From JAGVIE01 sp964520905 (GTDB lineage: Bacteria > Bacteroidota > Ignavibacteria > UBA10030 > SZUA-254), in the NCBI GenBank assembly GCA_964520905.1, contig CAZFQL010000006.1, positions 62,001 through 126,000 on the forward strand: DNA of 64,000 bases. Reading direction: 5' to 3'. The translations under genes and the position numbers were made by a program. Shown piece by piece: positions 32,879 through 43,320 of this stretch (the first letter of the stretch is position 1; the number at the start of each line of letters is the position of its first letter). Under the pieces are notes generated by a model that saw nothing but the letters and a program-made list of their open reading frames with translations, was not told the origin of the DNA and ran no database searches.

Positions 32879-32903
32879 TATTTTTTCTCTTAATATATAT
32901 GAA

Positions 32904-33287
32904 TTACTTCTTAGCTATTGCTTTTTTCTTTCCGGCAACGGTCTTGCGCTTTCCTTTCCTCGAACGCGCGTTCGTACGTGTCCGCTGACCGCGAACAGGT
33001 AATCCTTTTCGATGACGCAATCCGCGATAGCAGTTAATATCCATCAAGCGCTTGATGTTCATCTGCGTTTCACTACGGGCAGAGCCTTCGACTTTCATAT
33101 CGCCGGTAATAATCGAACGGATTTTAGCGACTTCATCGTCAGTCAAATCGCCAATCCGTTTTTCATAACCGATACCAGCCGCATCGAGAATCTTATGAGC
33201 TGTACTTCTGCCGATACCGTAGATATATGTAAGTCCGATCTCTGATCGTTTATTTTTCGGAAGATCTATTCCTGATATACGAGCCAC
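32904..33287 (-). CDS. rpsM: 30S ribosomal protein S13
   Basis: A 127-residue protein of the small-subunit head. [28 protein letters not shown] and [21 protein letters not shown] are diagnostic. The Lys-rich tail contacts tRNA. Confidence 0.98.
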   Translation of the reverse strand: MARISGIDLPKNKRSEIGLTYIYGIGRSTAHKILDAAGIGYEKRIGDLTDDEVAKIRSIITGDMKVEGSARSETQMNIKRLMDINCYRGLRHRKGLPVRGQRTRTNARSRKGKRKTVAGKKKAIAKK

Positions 33288-33332
33288 TCTTTACAATCCT
33301 TTCGAATAAAAATCTTTACTTGATTTCAACGA

Positions 33333-33446
33333 TTATCCTTGCCGCTGTTTGTGTTTTGGATTTTTACAAATAACGCGAACAATTCCATGGCGTCTGATAA
33401 TTTTACAATTCTCACATAATTTCTTTACTGAAGAACGTACCTTCAT
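33333..33446 (-). CDS. rpmJ: 50S ribosomal protein L36
   Basis: A 37-residue protein, [20 protein letters not shown], then [17 protein letters not shown]. Zinc ligands Cys11, Cys14, Cys27 and His32 are all present (the zinc-binding form). It lies between infA and rpsM, its standard place. Confidence 0.96.
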   Translation of the reverse strand: MKVRSSVKKLCENCKIIRRHGIVRVICKNPKHKQRQG

Positions 33447-33457
33447 AATCTTTCCTC

Positions 33458-33676
33458 TTACTTATATCTGTAAGTTATTCTGCCTTTGGTTAAGTCATAT
33501 GGCGATAATTCAACGGTAACCTTATCGCCTACGAGAATTTTTATATAATGCATCCGCATTTTTCCTGATATGACAGCAAGTATTTCATGTCCATTATCAA
33601 GCTTCACCCGAAACATCGCATTAGGAAGCGTATCGGTTATTACGCCGTCCATTGTTATCGGTCCCTGTTTAGCCAT
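33458..33676 (-). CDS. infA: translation initiation factor IF-1
   Basis: A 72-residue OB-fold protein: [40 protein letters not shown] and [13 protein letters not shown]. It occupies the A site during initiation. Gene order map-infA-rpmJ-rpsM is classic. Confidence 0.98.
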   Translation of the reverse strand: MAKQGPITMDGVITDTLPNAMFRVKLDNGHEILAVISGKMRMHYIKILVGDKVTVELSPYDLTKGRITYRYK

Positions 33677-33684
33677 TCACTGTT

Positions 33685-34449
33685 TTATAATGTGAGTATT
33701 TCAGGATTATTGTCTGTTACTAACACTGTATGTTCAAAATGCGCCGACGGCAAACCATCGGCTGTTCTAACTGTCCATCCATCGGAATCGACCCTAACCC
33801 GATGTGTGCCAAAATTAACCATCGGTTCTATTGCAAGGGTCATCCCCTTTTGAAGCTGCATACCTGTGGTCGAATCTACGAAATTCGGTATCGGTGGTTC
33901 TTCGTGAAGTTGTTGTCCGACACCGTGACCGACCAGATCGCGCACAACAGAGAAACCTTCTTTTTCAATCAGCGATTGAACCGCAGCCGAAATATCTCGT
34001 ACATGATTTCCATGTCGCGCTTGTTTGATGCCTTCTATCAATGATCGCTTTGTTGCTTCAAGCAACCGTATCTTATCATCGGTTATATTACCGACCGGAA
34101 ATGTCCAGGCGCCATCTCCGTAAAAACCGTTTTTCTTAACTCCGACATCTATTGCAACTATCTCGCCGTCATGTAATTTTCTACTACCCGGTATTCCATG
34201 AACGACTTCATCGTCTATCGACACACACAAAGTTGCAGGAAATAAATTCTTTTTATCTGATCCGTAACCTTTGAATGCCGGTTCGCTGTCTTGGGAACGG
34301 ATATACTCTTCTGCAAATTTATCAAGTTCTTTGGTCGTTATACCCGGACGAATCATCTCTTTCAACATGCGAAGAACTTCCGCGACAATTTTGCAGCTTT
34401 CTCGCATCCGACTGATTTCTACAGGCGACTTGATCGTTGCCTTCGCCAT
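33685..34449 (-). CDS. map: methionine aminopeptidase, type I
   Basis: A 254-residue metalloprotease that removes the initiator Met. Metal ligands lie in IAIDVGVKKNGFYGDGAWTF, GHGVGQQLHEEPPIPNF and TLAIEPM near the expected positions. It follows secY by 12 bases, as in the spc operon of most bacteria. Confidence 0.97.
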   Translation of the reverse strand: MAKATIKSPVEISRMRESCKIVAEVLRMLKEMIRPGITTKELDKFAEEYIRSQDSEPAFKGYGSDKKNLFPATLCVSIDDEVVHGIPGSRKLHDGEIVAIDVGVKKNGFYGDGAWTFPVGNITDDKIRLLEATKRSLIEGIKQARHGNHVRDISAAVQSLIEKEGFSVVRDLVGHGVGQQLHEEPPIPNFVDSTTGMQLQKGMTLAIEPMVNFGTHRVRVDSDGWTVRTADGLPSAHFEHTVLVTDNNPEILTL

Positions 34450-34461
34450 CTTCGTTTAGTC

Positions 34462-35796
34462 TTATCTTCTACCTTTTAATTTACCGCTCTTCATGAATCC
34501 ATCATAATGTCTCATTAACAAATGAGATTCAATTTGCTGGAGCGTATCCAAACCGACGCCAACTATGATCAATAGACTTGTTCCGCCGAAAAAGCTTGCG
34601 AAACTTGATGTAACACCCATCCTAACCATAAAGGCAGGCAGAATAGCTACGAACGCAAGAAAAATCGAACCGGGCAATGTTATCTTTGTTAAAATATTAT
34701 CGATAAAATCCGATGTATTTTTCCCCGGACGAATTCCCGGAATAAATCCACCCTGTTTCTGCATCGTCTCTGCTACATCTTTTGGATTGAATGCAACGGC
34801 AGTATAAAAATAGGTGAAGAATATAATCATCAATGCATAAACAGTCGAATAAGTTATTGATGTATAATCCAGATACCCTGAGATACCCTGAAGAAACTCA
34901 CTATCCGGGAAGAATGTGAGTATCGTGCCTGGAATAAACATGATTGCCTGTGCGAAAATTATAGGCATAACACCGGCAGTATTAACACGCATCGGAATAT
35001 ATTGGGTGACACCACCGTAAATTTTTCTTCCAACAACACGCTTGGCGTATTGAACGGGGATACGTCGGGTAGCTTGAGTTACGAGCACAATACCGGCGAC
35101 AATAAAAACCATCAAGATAAGTACGATCAATTCCACTATCAATCCGCGTGCACCGGAACTTACAAGCTGATATTCATCGAGGAGTGCATTCGGAAACCGC
35201 GCGATGATTCCGATGAAGATAATCAGCGAGATACCGTTCCCGATTCCGCGTTCGGTAATTTGTTCACCCAGCCACATCATGAATATTGTGCCGGCAGAAA
35301 GAACGATGATAGTCGATAATTGGAAACCAAAGCCTTGCACTTCAGCTGGAATAATCGGTGAGCCTGCGGCATTCATACTTAACAAATTCACGCTGACACC
35401 CCATGCTTGAAGCATAGATATCACCACTGTACCATAACGGGTAAGCTGCGTAATTTTCTTGCGTCCTTCTTCACCCTCTTTTGTTAATTTCTGGAAATAA
35501 GGGATCACAGCACCGAGAAGCTGGATGATAATAGAGGCGCTGATGTACGGCATGATACCCAGTGCAAAGATTGCAGCATTACTGAATGCACCACCGACGA
35601 ATAGGTCATAGAGACCGAACAGAGTGTTCGATGCCTGATTCCGCATCGCTTCAGTCAGTAATTGTGCATCCACACCGGGAAGAGTTACGTGAGCACCAAA
35701 ACGCACGATTACCAGCAGACCGGCCGTGAATAATATCCGCTGTCGTAATTCTTGGATTTTAAAAATATTTCGAAAACTTTCGCTGAGCTTCGCCAT
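34462..35796 (-). CDS. secY: preprotein translocase subunit SecY
   Basis: A 444-residue channel protein with ten membrane segments. GVDAQLLTEAMRNQ, LGIMPYISASIIIQLL, QITERGIGNGISLIIF and RPGKNTSDFIDN are family motifs. It works with SecE (60698-60880) and SecG to export the signal-peptide proteins seen elsewhere in the window. Confidence 0.98.
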   Translation of the reverse strand: MAKLSESFRNIFKIQELRQRILFTAGLLVIVRFGAHVTLPGVDAQLLTEAMRNQASNTLFGLYDLFVGGAFSNAAIFALGIMPYISASIIIQLLGAVIPYFQKLTKEGEEGRKKITQLTRYGTVVISMLQAWGVSVNLLSMNAAGSPIIPAEVQGFGFQLSTIIVLSAGTIFMMWLGEQITERGIGNGISLIIFIGIIARFPNALLDEYQLVSSGARGLIVELIVLILMVFIVAGIVLVTQATRRIPVQYAKRVVGRKIYGGVTQYIPMRVNTAGVMPIIFAQAIMFIPGTILTFFPDSEFLQGISGYLDYTSITYSTVYALMIIFFTYFYTAVAFNPKDVAETMQKQGGFIPGIRPGKNTSDFIDNILTKITLPGSIFLAFVAILPAFMVRMGVTSSFASFFGGTSLLIIVGVGLDTLQQIESHLLMRHYDGFMKSGKLKGRR

Positions 35797-35802
35797 GAGA
35801 GC

Positions 35803-36282
35803 TTATTTTGTTGAATGAGAAATTGTTATTGCTTTTCCTCCGGCACCTTCAATCTTCTGCACTGCCGATTTACTAAAGGAATGTGCCGTCACTTCTAATT
35901 TTGCTTTTAATTCTCCATCGCCTAATATCTTGACCGATATGGATTTTTTTGATATTGTACCCGCATTATATAATAATTCAGGATTTATTTTTCCGTCGGC
36001 GCATTTTCCATCGGCTACCAACTTATCTAATGATTCAACATTCACGACCTGGAATTCTTTTTTCATGGGATTGAAAAATCCGAATTTGGGTACACGCCGG
36101 ACGAGAGGCATTTGGCCGCCCTCGAACCATGGTCTGTAATGCGTACCAGATCGTGCGCCTTCGCCTTTATGTCCGCGTGTAGATGTACCGCCATGACCAG
36201 AACCCTGACCACGCGCAATGCGTTTTACCCGTTTACGTGAACCCTCTGCAAAATGTAAATTACTTAATATCGATTTCGCCAT
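35803..36282 (-). CDS. rplO: 50S ribosomal protein L15
   Basis: A 159-residue late-assembly protein. GSRKRVKRIARGQGSGHGGTS, FEGGQMPLVRRVPKFGF and the C-terminal KIEGAGGKAITI match L15. It lies six bases upstream of secY. Confidence 0.97.
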   Translation of the reverse strand: MAKSILSNLHFAEGSRKRVKRIARGQGSGHGGTSTRGHKGEGARSGTHYRPWFEGGQMPLVRRVPKFGFFNPMKKEFQVVNVESLDKLVADGKCADGKINPELLYNAGTISKKSISVKILGDGELKAKLEVTAHSFSKSAVQKIEGAGGKAITISHSTK

Positions 36283-36285
36283 GTA

Positions 36286-36471
36286 TTATTTCACCTCTTC
36301 CACTTTTACAAGGTGTTTTACTCTGTTGATCATTCCTCGGATTTGAGGTGAATCATTTTTTACGACAGAATAATTTGGTCTGCCTAAACCAAGCGCCTCG
36401 ATTGTGCGCTTATGCGCTTTAAGGCAATGGATTTGACTGACAACCTGAGTTATTTTTAATTTTTTATCCAT
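36286..36471 (-). CDS. rpmD: 50S ribosomal protein L30
   Basis: A 61-residue protein, LKITQVVSQIHCLKAHKRTIEALGL, then GRPNYSVVKNDSPQIRGMINRVKHLV, the bacterial short form of L30. Usual order rpsE-rpmD-rplO. Confidence 0.95.
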   Translation of the reverse strand: MDKKLKITQVVSQIHCLKAHKRTIEALGLGRPNYSVVKNDSPQIRGMINRVKHLVKVEEVK

Positions 36472-36481
36472 ACAACTTCCG

Positions 36482-37006
36482 TTAATTCGCAGGCAACGCT
36501 TGCGGCGTACCCAATAATTGATTCAATGACATCCCGCGTCGTGCAGCCATCGTCCGGGCATCGGTTAATGATAACAATGCCTGTAATGTTGCTTTCACGA
36601 CGTTGTGGGGATTCGATGAGCCGATAGATTTTGTTAAAACATCTTTTACACCGGCAGACTCCAGAACTGCGCGAACGCCTCCGCCTGCGATCAGTCCGGT
36701 CCCGGGAGATGCGGGTTTTAATAATACTTTCGATGCCCCATACTTCGCATATATGATATGCGGTATGGTGCCGTGAAGAATCGATACGCTGACTACGTTT
36801 TTCTTCGCGTCGTCGATTCCTTTCGCTATTGCATCCTGAACTTCATTCGCCTTGCCAAGGCCAACACCTACGTGTCCTTTTCCATCGCCTACTACAACGA
36901 TAGCGCTGAAACTGAATCGTCTTCCACCTTTAACAACCTTCGCAACCCGGTTGATGTGTACTAATCGATCCTTGAGATCTAATTCACCTGTTTTTATTTT
37001 TGCCAA
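36482..37006 (-). CDS. rpsE: 30S ribosomal protein S5
   Basis: A 174-residue protein with the dsRNA-binding-like N-domain ([41 protein letters not shown]) and C-domain ([19 protein letters not shown]...[13 protein letters not shown]). It is separated from rplR by a tRNA-Gln gene, which is unusual. Confidence 0.98.
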   Translation of the reverse strand: MAKIKTGELDLKDRLVHINRVAKVVKGGRRFSFSAIVVVGDGKGHVGVGLGKANEVQDAIAKGIDDAKKNVVSVSILHGTIPHIIYAKYGASKVLLKPASPGTGLIAGGGVRAVLESAGVKDVLTKSIGSSNPHNVVKATLQALLSLTDARTMAARRGMSLNQLLGTPQALPAN

Positions 37007-37037
37007 TGTATTTGCTCCAAATAATAATAATTTTCTG

Positions 37038-37108
37038 CTGCCGGGGGAGGAGTCGAACCTCCACTGACGGCTCCAAAGGCCGCTGTCCTGCCATTAGACG
37101 ACCCGGCA
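37038..37108 (-). tRNA. tRNA-Gln (anticodon TTG)
   Basis: Complete cloverleaf on the minus strand: acceptor TGCCGGG/CCCGGCA, anticodon stem GCGGC/GCCGT around the loop CTTTGGA (anticodon TTG), T-arm GGAGGTTCGACTCCTCC, discriminator G. CCA is not encoded. It sits inside the spc operon, between rplR and rpsE, on the same strand. Confidence 0.95.
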
Positions 37109-37144
37109 ATTAATTATCCGTATCGCCGGAATCGAGGTTCGGTC

Positions 37145-37513
37145 CTAACATTTAAGTCCGGCTTCGCGGGCGCCATCTGCCAATGATTTAACCACGCCGT
37201 GATATAAATATCCGTTTCTATCAAAAACAACTTGCTTAACATTTTTTTCAAGAGCTTTCTTTGCCACCTGTATTCCGACACGCTTTGCGATTGCCTTTTT
37301 TCCTTTTAAGCTTTTTACTTCATCACGTAAGTCCGGTGCTAATGTTGATGCCGTTACAATGGTCTTCGAAGTTGAATCATCGACTATCTGCGCATAGATG
37401 TGATGCAAACTTCTGTAGACTGTGAGACGCGGCATCTCTGTCGTACCTCGTATTTTTTTCTGTATACGGCGTTTAATATGCAGCCGTTTTTCTATTCTCG
37501 ATTTATTTATCAT
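37145..37513 (-). CDS. rplR: 50S ribosomal protein L18
   Basis: A 122-residue 5S rRNA-binding protein. [29 protein letters not shown] and the end [20 protein letters not shown] are typical. In most bacteria rpsE follows directly; here a tRNA gene intervenes. Confidence 0.97.
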   Translation of the reverse strand: MINKSRIEKRLHIKRRIQKKIRGTTEMPRLTVYRSLHHIYAQIVDDSTSKTIVTASTLAPDLRDEVKSLKGKKAIAKRVGIQVAKKALEKNVKQVVFDRNGYLYHGVVKSLADGAREAGLKC

Positions 37514-37514
37514 A

Positions 37515-38072
37515 CTATCCTGCCTTTGCTCCTGCTGTTGCTGCTGCTTTACCGGCTTTACGTCGGATGTATTCGCCTTCGTATTTTACGCCTTTTCCTT
37601 TATATGGTTCCGGCGGACGGAAGGATCGAAGTTTTGCGGCAACTTGACCAACGAGCTGTTTATCCACGCCAGAAATCATAATGTTAGTCGGTATTGGTAC
37701 CTCGACTTTTATTCCCTGGGGTGGTTCAAATAAAATGGGATGTGAATAACCAAGAGCTAATTGAATTTTCTTCCCCTTCACTTCTGCCTTATAACCAACC
37801 CCGACTATCTCTAGTTTTTTCTTGAATCCTTCTGAAACACCGTTGATCATATTCTGAAGCAACGCTCGCCAGGTTCCGTGTAACGCTTTCTGACTTTTTT
37901 CATCGGATGATCGTTTTACTAAAATTTCGGTATCGGTTATTTCGATTGAGATAGAGGAAGGAATTTTTGCTTTGAGTTCACCCTTGGGTCCAACGACCTT
38001 AATTATTCCATCTTTCTTTTCAATTTTAACACCCTTAACAACGGGTATCGGTTTTCGTCCTATTCGTGACAT
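37515..38072 (-). CDS. rplF: 50S ribosomal protein L6
   Basis: A 185-residue two-domain protein near the peptidyl-transferase entry. [16 protein letters not shown] at the start and [19 protein letters not shown], then YIRRKAGK, at the end are invariant. One base separates it from rplR. Confidence 0.98.
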   Translation of the reverse strand: MSRIGRKPIPVVKGVKIEKKDGIIKVVGPKGELKAKIPSSISIEITDTEILVKRSSDEKSQKALHGTWRALLQNMINGVSEGFKKKLEIVGVGYKAEVKGKKIQLALGYSHPILFEPPQGIKVEVPIPTNIMISGVDKQLVGQVAAKLRSFRPPEPYKGKGVKYEGEYIRRKAGKAAATAGAKAG

Positions 38073-38094
38073 TGTTTTCTCTTTTATCTAAATA

Positions 38095-38490
38095 TTACCA
38101 AATATGACAGAGCACTTCACCGCCGATTTTATTTCGTCTGGCATCGCTGTCTGTCATTATACCTTGTGAAGTCGATACTAACGCTATTCCTAAACCGTTC
38201 AAAACCCGTGGTATTTCATTCGCGGGTTTATAAACACGTAGTCCGGGTTTGCTGATCCTTGTTAAACCGGAGATGGCGCTGATACCATCGACATAACGGA
38301 TTGAAATTCTTAGTACGCCTTGTTTATTATCGCTAATCTCAGAAAACTCATTGAGGAACTTTTGTTCAATAAGTATCTTTGTGATGTCGCGTTTCAAATT
38401 AGAAGCGGGGACATCAACTTTTTTATGTCTCGCTTTGATCGCGTTACGAACGCGCGTTAAATAATCTGCAATTGGGTCTGTTATATTCAT
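38095..38490 (-). CDS. rpsH: 30S ribosomal protein S8
   Basis: A 131-residue 16S rRNA-binding protein. DPIADYLTRVRNAIKARHKKV, and the C-terminal half RISKPGLRVYKPANEIPRVL, then GIALVSTSQGIMTDSDAR, with GEVLCHIW at the end. S8 often autoregulates the spc operon. Confidence 0.97.
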   Translation of the reverse strand: MNITDPIADYLTRVRNAIKARHKKVDVPASNLKRDITKILIEQKFLNEFSEISDNKQGVLRISIRYVDGISAISGLTRISKPGLRVYKPANEIPRVLNGLGIALVSTSQGIMTDSDARRNKIGGEVLCHIW

Positions 38491-38504
38491 ACTTTCATTT
38501 TTCC

Positions 38505-38690
38505 TTACCAGCTTGCTTTCAATACACCAGGAATTTTTCCTTCAAGCGCCATCTTTCTGAAACAGAGACGGCAGATTCCAAACTTCCGCAAAAAGCCCCG
38601 AGGTCTGCCGCATATTGCGCATCGATTATGCTTGCTAACCGCATGCTTCGGTGTCCTCTTTGCTTTTACGACCATCGCTAAACGTGCCAA
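38505..38690 (-). CDS. rpsN: 30S ribosomal protein S14, zinc-binding short form
   Basis: A 61-residue S14 of the zinc-containing type, with cysteines at 24, 27, 40 and 43 (CAICGRP...GICRLCFRK). Ends IPGVLKASW, as the family does. Confidence 0.97.
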   Translation of the reverse strand: MARLAMVVKAKRTPKHAVSKHNRCAICGRPRGFLRKFGICRLCFRKMALEGKIPGVLKASW

Positions 38691-38705
38691 ATTGGTTTCT
38701 CCTGT

Positions 38706-39374
38706 TTATATGTTAACTTTATTCTGTTCGATTGTCGCCTCACGTTTCTCGAAAGGCATTCCAAATTCTTTTAGAAGCGCATAAGCTTCCTGATCGGTTC
38801 CTGCAGTTGTAACGAATGTTACATCCATGCCAAAAACTTTTGAAACCTTGTCGACGTCTATCTCGGGAAATATGATGTGCTCTTTTATTCCGAGAGTGTA
38901 ATTTCCATGTCCGTCGAAAGATTTATCTGAAAAACCTCGAAAGTCACGTATGCGCGGAACAGCAACACTGATGAACCGATCCATGAATTCGTACATGTGG
39001 CTGCTACGGAGCGTGACTCGCACACCAATCGGCAACCCTTCACGCAATTTGAAATTCGAGATTGCTTTCTTCGCACGCGTCAAGACTACTTTTTGTCCGA
39101 GTATTATCTCTAAATCTTTTACAACTCCATCGAGTAATTTGACGTCCTGAGTAGCCTGTCCAACGCCAACATTGATGCAAATCTTTTCCAATTTCGGAAC
39201 TTGCATTACATTCGAATATTGAAATTGAGTCATCAAATTCGATATAATTGTCTTTTTAAACTGTTCCATCAATCTCGGCGGCGCACCGGCTTCTTGTTTT
39301 TGTGCCTGCGGCGCTTTTGGTGTTTCTTTTTTTGAAGACTCTTTAGTTGTTTTTTGTGGTTTTTCTTTACCCAT
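38706..39374 (-). CDS. rplE: 50S ribosomal protein L5 with N-terminal extension
   Basis: A 222-residue 5S rRNA-binding protein. The core starts near residue 35 ([20 protein letters not shown]) and includes [20 protein letters not shown] and [12 protein letters not shown]. About 35 extra N-terminal residues rich in Lys, Gln, Ala and Pro precede it; an internal ATG at the core (MEQFKK) is an alternative start, but the upstream ATG is well placed 14 bases after rplX. Confidence 0.95.
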   Translation of the reverse strand: MGKEKPQKTTKESSKKETPKAPQAQKQEAGAPPRLMEQFKKTIISNLMTQFQYSNVMQVPKLEKICINVGVGQATQDVKLLDGVVKDLEIILGQKVVLTRAKKAISNFKLREGLPIGVRVTLRSSHMYEFMDRFISVAVPRIRDFRGFSDKSFDGHGNYTLGIKEHIIFPEIDVDKVSKVFGMDVTFVTTAGTDQEAYALLKEFGMPFEKREATIEQNKVNI

Positions 39375-39388
39375 ATATTATCTCTTTG

Positions 39389-39712
39389 TTAATACATCTC
39401 CTCACAATTTCGGCAAATCCTCATTGTGTGTTTTCTGCCAGTTGCAGAATCGCTGACACTTTTATGCCCCACTCGTGAAGGCTTATTACATTTGGGGCAG
39501 ACTACCATCACATTCGAGGCATTGATTGGAGCTTCTTTCTGCACAATGCCGCCTTTTGGATTTTTTTGCGATGCACGAGTATGACGTTTGATAATATTAA
39601 CGCCTTCGACAATGACACGGTGATTCTCACGGAAGATTTTCAAAATCTTTCCAGATTTTCCGCGAGCATTGCCTGCTAATACTATTACATTATCGTTTTT
39701 ATGAACATTCAT
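39389..39712 (-). CDS. rplX: 50S ribosomal protein L24
   Basis: A 107-residue assembly initiator protein with a KOW motif (KNDNVIVLAGNARGKSGKIL) and a C-terminal zinc-ribbon-like CPKCNKPSRVGHK...RICRNCEEMY. Confidence 0.97.
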   Translation of the reverse strand: MNVHKNDNVIVLAGNARGKSGKILKIFRENHRVIVEGVNIIKRHTRASQKNPKGGIVQKEAPINASNVMVVCPKCNKPSRVGHKSVSDSATGRKHTMRICRNCEEMY

Positions 39713-39729
39713 ATTAATTTCCGTTTTTC

Positions 39730-40098
39730 TTATAATACTTCAGGAGCGAGCGAGATGATCTTCATATAATTTTTATCGCGTAGTTCACGAGCAACCGGAC
39801 CAAAGATGCGGGTACCTCTTGGTTCGCCTTGATCGTTTAGCAAGACCGCTGCGTTTTCATCGAAACGAATGAACGATCCGTCTTTTCGCTGCGTTTCTTT
39901 TCTTGTGCGAACAATAACAGCGCGAGATACTTCGCCTTTTTTTACACCGGCACCAGGGATTGCACTCTTTACCGAGACAACGATGATATCTCCCAATCCT
40001 GCGTATCGTCTATCGTGACCGCCAAGCACACGAATGCACCGGACTTTCTTTGCACCAGAATTATCGGCAACGACGAGATTAGTTTCTTCCTGAATCAT
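39730..40098 (-). CDS. rplN: 50S ribosomal protein L14
   Basis: A 122-residue protein, [20 protein letters not shown] at the start, [18 protein letters not shown] in the middle and [23 protein letters not shown] at the end; highly conserved. Confidence 0.98.
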   Translation of the reverse strand: MIQEETNLVVADNSGAKKVRCIRVLGGHDRRYAGLGDIIVVSVKSAIPGAGVKKGEVSRAVIVRTRKETQRKDGSFIRFDENAAVLLNDQGEPRGTRIFGPVARELRDKNYMKIISLAPEVL

Positions 40099-40111
40099 AA
40101 TTCAATCTTTA

Positions 40112-40372
40112 TTATTTTGCTTTCTCGACAATTTGAATTAAACGCCATCGCTTTCGTTTGCTAAGCGGGCGTGTTTCCATAATTTTTACAGAATCACCTA
40201 TTCCAGCCTCTTGCTTCTCATCATGAGCCATGAGAGTTGTTGTTCGCGTATAATATTTCTTGTACAATGGATGCGCGATGCGGCGCTCGATTGCAACTAC
40301 AATGCTTTTCTGCATCTTGTTGCTGATTACTGTGCCAATTCGGGTTTTGCGTTGTGTTGTTCTTTCAGCCAT
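40112..40372 (-). CDS. rpsQ: 30S ribosomal protein S17
   Basis: An 86-residue OB-fold protein: [39 protein letters not shown] and [15 protein letters not shown]. Confidence 0.97.
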   Translation of the reverse strand: MAERTTQRKTRIGTVISNKMQKSIVVAIERRIAHPLYKKYYTRTTTLMAHDEKQEAGIGDSVKIMETRPLSKRKRWRLIQIVEKAK

Positions 40373-40378
40373 AATACT

Positions 40379-40624
40379 TTATTGGTCCTTTTTTTTCTCG
40401 ACCGTAGAAGATGGTTTAATCTGTGGTGTAATCCTTTTAAGCTCGTGTTCGCGCAGTATAGTTTTCATTTTTGCAATATCTCTTCGTACTGTTCGCACTT
40501 TAATCGGGCTTTCAAGCTGGCTAGTTGCCTTCTGAAATTTCAGGTGAATCAGATTTTCTTCTTCATCCTTAATTCTCTTGCGCAACTCTTCATCGGGTAA
40601 TTCTTTTATTTCAAAAATCTTCAT
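40379..40624 (-). CDS. rpmC: 50S ribosomal protein L29
   Basis: An 81-residue two-helix protein near the exit tunnel. MKIFEIKELPDEELRKRIKD and LKFQKATSQLESPIKVRTVR, then RDIAKMKTIL, are typical; a short Lys-rich tail extends it. Confidence 0.96.
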   Translation of the reverse strand: MKIFEIKELPDEELRKRIKDEEENLIHLKFQKATSQLESPIKVRTVRRDIAKMKTILREHELKRITPQIKPSSTVEKKKDQ

Positions 40625-40640
40625 TGTTTCGTTTCCTTGT

Positions 40641-41063
40641 TTAGCTCTCGGTATACGATCGCCGTGTTACCATCCTGGTTTTTATGGGTAGTTTGTGCTC
40701 TGCTATTTTCATCGCCTCGACAGCTACCTCACGTTTGATACCGCCTAATTCAAACATTATTGTGCCCGGCTTAACTACAGCGACCCAGTATTCGGGAGCA
40801 CCTTTACCGCTACCCATACGCGTTTCAGCTGGTTTTTTCGTCACAGGTTTATCGGGAAATATGCGAATCCACAATCTTCCTTCTCGTTTCATCAACCGAG
40901 TCAGCGCTACACGTGCGGCTTCAATTTGTCTTTGTGTTATCCATGCCGGTTCAAGGGCTTTCAAACCAAAATCGCCAAATGTTACTGTGAATCCTCGAGT
41001 GGCTTTACCCTTCATGCGGCCACGCTGTGTTTTTCTGTATTTTACTCTTTTTGGTAATAACAT
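40641..41063 (-). CDS. rplP: 50S ribosomal protein L16
   Basis: A 140-residue protein binding the A-site tRNA region. [19 protein letters not shown], and [20 protein letters not shown] are invariant. The Arg that is hydroxylated in some bacteria lies in the [14 protein letters not shown] segment (here PAETRMGSG). Confidence 0.98.
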   Translation of the reverse strand: MLLPKRVKYRKTQRGRMKGKATRGFTVTFGDFGLKALEPAWITQRQIEAARVALTRLMKREGRLWIRIFPDKPVTKKPAETRMGSGKGAPEYWVAVVKPGTIMFELGGIKREVAVEAMKIAEHKLPIKTRMVTRRSYTES

Positions 41064-41088
41064 AGTAGTTTTGAATTCTTAATAGATT

Positions 41089-41727
41089 TTACTTGGATAC
41101 ACGTTCAAGAACTTCACCACGGCAAATCCATACTTTCACTCCGATTGCGCCATAGATTGTTTTCGCAGTTGCCTGGGCGTAATCGATATCTGCACGAAGC
41201 GTGTGAAGCGGAATACGACCTTCTTTATATTGTTCCGACCGGGCAATTTCTGCGCCGCCGAGACGTCCTCCGCACATTACACGGATTCCTTCAGCCCCCA
41301 TTCGCATTGCGGAAGTAATTCCCATCTTCATAGCACGGCGAAACGACATTCGTCCTTCTAATTGCACCGCAATATTTTCAGCGACTAAGAATGCATCAAG
41401 TTCGGGCCTTTTAATTTCATGAATTAATATTTTAATCTCTTTTGTGGTGATCTGCTTAAGCTCTTCTTCCAGTTGGGTGATTTCTTTCCCGCTTCTGCCA
41501 ATCACTATCCCGGGACGTGAAGTATGAATTGTAATCACTGCACGTTTAGGTGTGCGATCGATCTGAATACGAGAAATGCCTGCTTTCTTTAAACGATTTT
41601 GAATATAAGTTCTGATTTTTAAATCTTCCAGAAGCTTTACGGCGAAATCTCTTTCATCGTACCAATTTGAATCCCAGGTTCGTATCATCCCGAGACGAAA
41701 ACCAACCGGATGTACTTTTTGTCCCAA
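41089..41727 (-). CDS. rpsC: 30S ribosomal protein S3
   Basis: A 212-residue protein of the mRNA entry site. [22 protein letters not shown] domain [20 protein letters not shown], and [20 protein letters not shown] with [16 protein letters not shown]. Confidence 0.98.
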   Translation of the reverse strand: MGQKVHPVGFRLGMIRTWDSNWYDERDFAVKLLEDLKIRTYIQNRLKKAGISRIQIDRTPKRAVITIHTSRPGIVIGRSGKEITQLEEELKQITTKEIKILIHEIKRPELDAFLVAENIAVQLEGRMSFRRAMKMGITSAMRMGAEGIRVMCGGRLGGAEIARSEQYKEGRIPLHTLRADIDYAQATAKTIYGAIGVKVWICRGEVLERVSK

Positions 41728-41735
41728 GTAATCTC

Positions 41736-42146
41736 CTATTCTTGTTTTGATTTTTTAACTGGTTGTTTATCTTTTATTTTTGAAACTTGCTTTACTTTCT
41801 CTGGTTTTTGGGCTACAACAATCGTCAAGTGATTGGATCTCTTTAATATTCGAAAAGCCCGACCCATCGGCGCTGGCAGCATACGCTTTGCGCTTGGTCC
41901 ACCATCAACAAATACTGTTTTTACAAATAATGTATCGACGTTTGTCCTGCCTGCTTCATCTTTATTTTGAAGATTGGAGACAGCCGAACGTAAAACCTTT
42001 TCTGCTACCCTCGATCCATGCTTAGTCGAGAAGTGAAGAATGTTCAGTGCTTCAGGTACCATCTTCCCGCGTATCAGATCGATTACCAACCGCATCTTTC
42101 GCGGAGATGAACCAATGTATCTATTAATTGCTTTTGCTTCCAACAT
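41736..42146 (-). CDS. rplV: 50S ribosomal protein L22
   Basis: A 136-residue exit-tunnel protein. [17 protein letters not shown] and [20 protein letters not shown] mark the core and the tunnel loop; a Lys/Gln-rich tail follows residue 115. Confidence 0.97.
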   Translation of the reverse strand: MLEAKAINRYIGSSPRKMRLVIDLIRGKMVPEALNILHFSTKHGSRVAEKVLRSAVSNLQNKDEAGRTNVDTLFVKTVFVDGGPSAKRMLPAPMGRAFRILKRSNHLTIVVAQKPEKVKQVSKIKDKQPVKKSKQE

Positions 42147-42149
42147 AGT

Positions 42150-42440
42150 TTATCCTTCAGACGAAGTCGATGATTCACTCTTTAAACCGGGATGACCGCG
42201 GAATATTCGAGTCGGAGCAAATTCACCAAGTTTATGACCGACCATACCTTCATGGACGTAAACCGGAATGAATTTGTTCCCGTTATGCACTGCGAATGTG
42301 TGACCCACATACTCGGGCGTAATGGTGGTGGAACGTGACCACGTTTTGATGACCTTCTTCTGACCAGACTTGATCACTTCCATGACTTTTGCCTGAAGTC
42401 TCGGGTCGATAAATGGACCTTTTTTAAGAGAGCGACTCAT
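42150..42440 (-). CDS. rpsS: 30S ribosomal protein S19
   Basis: A 96-residue protein of the small-subunit head: [39 protein letters not shown] and [16 protein letters not shown]. Confidence 0.98.
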   Translation of the reverse strand: MSRSLKKGPFIDPRLQAKVMEVIKSGQKKVIKTWSRSTTITPEYVGHTFAVHNGNKFIPVYVHEGMVGHKLGEFAPTRIFRGHPGLKSESSTSSEG

Positions 42441-42477
42441 AATATGACATTTATTTTCGTGTTATTTGATTTATTAA

Positions 42478-43305
42478 TTACTTACGACGTTTGACAATAA
42501 ATTTGTCTGATTTTAATTTCTTATGCCGTGTCTTTTTACCCTTCGTATGCCAACCCCATGGGGATACAGGATGCGGATTTCCCTGCGGCGATTTTCCTTC
42601 TCCACCTCCATGCGGGTGATCGACAGGATTCTGAACGACACCGCGCGATTGCGGACGAATACCCACCCATCGCGATCTTCCGGCTTTACCAAGGCTTATA
42701 TTTTCATGATCGATATTTCCTACCACACCGATTGTTGCAAAGCACTCAAGAAGCACGTTGCGAATCTCTCCAGAAGGCATTTTAAGCTGAGCATATTTTC
42801 CTTCCTTAGCCATCATTTGTATAGATGAGCCTGCGCTTCGTGCAATCTGACCTCCGCGTCCTACGCGAAGTTCTACGTTGTGAACAAAAGTTCCAACAGG
42901 TATATTGGCAAGAGGCATTGCATTCCCGACTTTTATCTCGGATTGCGGTCCGGAAGTTACAAATTCGCCAACTTTGATTCCATCTGGTGCGATGATGTAA
43001 CGTTTCTCACCGTCTTTATATTCCAGTAGAGCGATACGAGAAGTACGGTTCGGATCATATTCGATTGCGGTAACTGCCGCCGCCATACCCAACTTGTTGC
43101 GCTTGAAATCGATAATTCGATAGAAACGCTTATGTCCGCCGCCACGATGACGTGAAGTGATATGCCCATTAGTATTTCTACCGCCGGTTTTCTTTAACGG
43201 TTCGAGAAGAGATTTTTCCGGTTTGGATTTTGTGATTTCCTCGAACGTCGGTACAGTCATCCAACGCGTGCCTGGAGTATTTGGTTTTAATTTTCTGATA
43301 CCCAT
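42478..43305 (-). CDS. rplB: 50S ribosomal protein L2
   Basis: A 275-residue protein required for subunit joining and peptidyl transfer. [40 protein letters not shown] and [15 protein letters not shown], where the functionally important His of HPHGGGEG is present. Confidence 0.98.
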   Translation of the reverse strand: MGIRKLKPNTPGTRWMTVPTFEEITKSKPEKSLLEPLKKTGGRNTNGHITSRHRGGGHKRFYRIIDFKRNKLGMAAAVTAIEYDPNRTSRIALLEYKDGEKRYIIAPDGIKVGEFVTSGPQSEIKVGNAMPLANIPVGTFVHNVELRVGRGGQIARSAGSSIQMMAKEGKYAQLKMPSGEIRNVLLECFATIGVVGNIDHENISLGKAGRSRWVGIRPQSRGVVQNPVDHPHGGGEGKSPQGNPHPVSPWGWHTKGKKTRHKKLKSDKFIVKRRK

Positions 43306-43320
43306 AATTATCTTTTTCTA

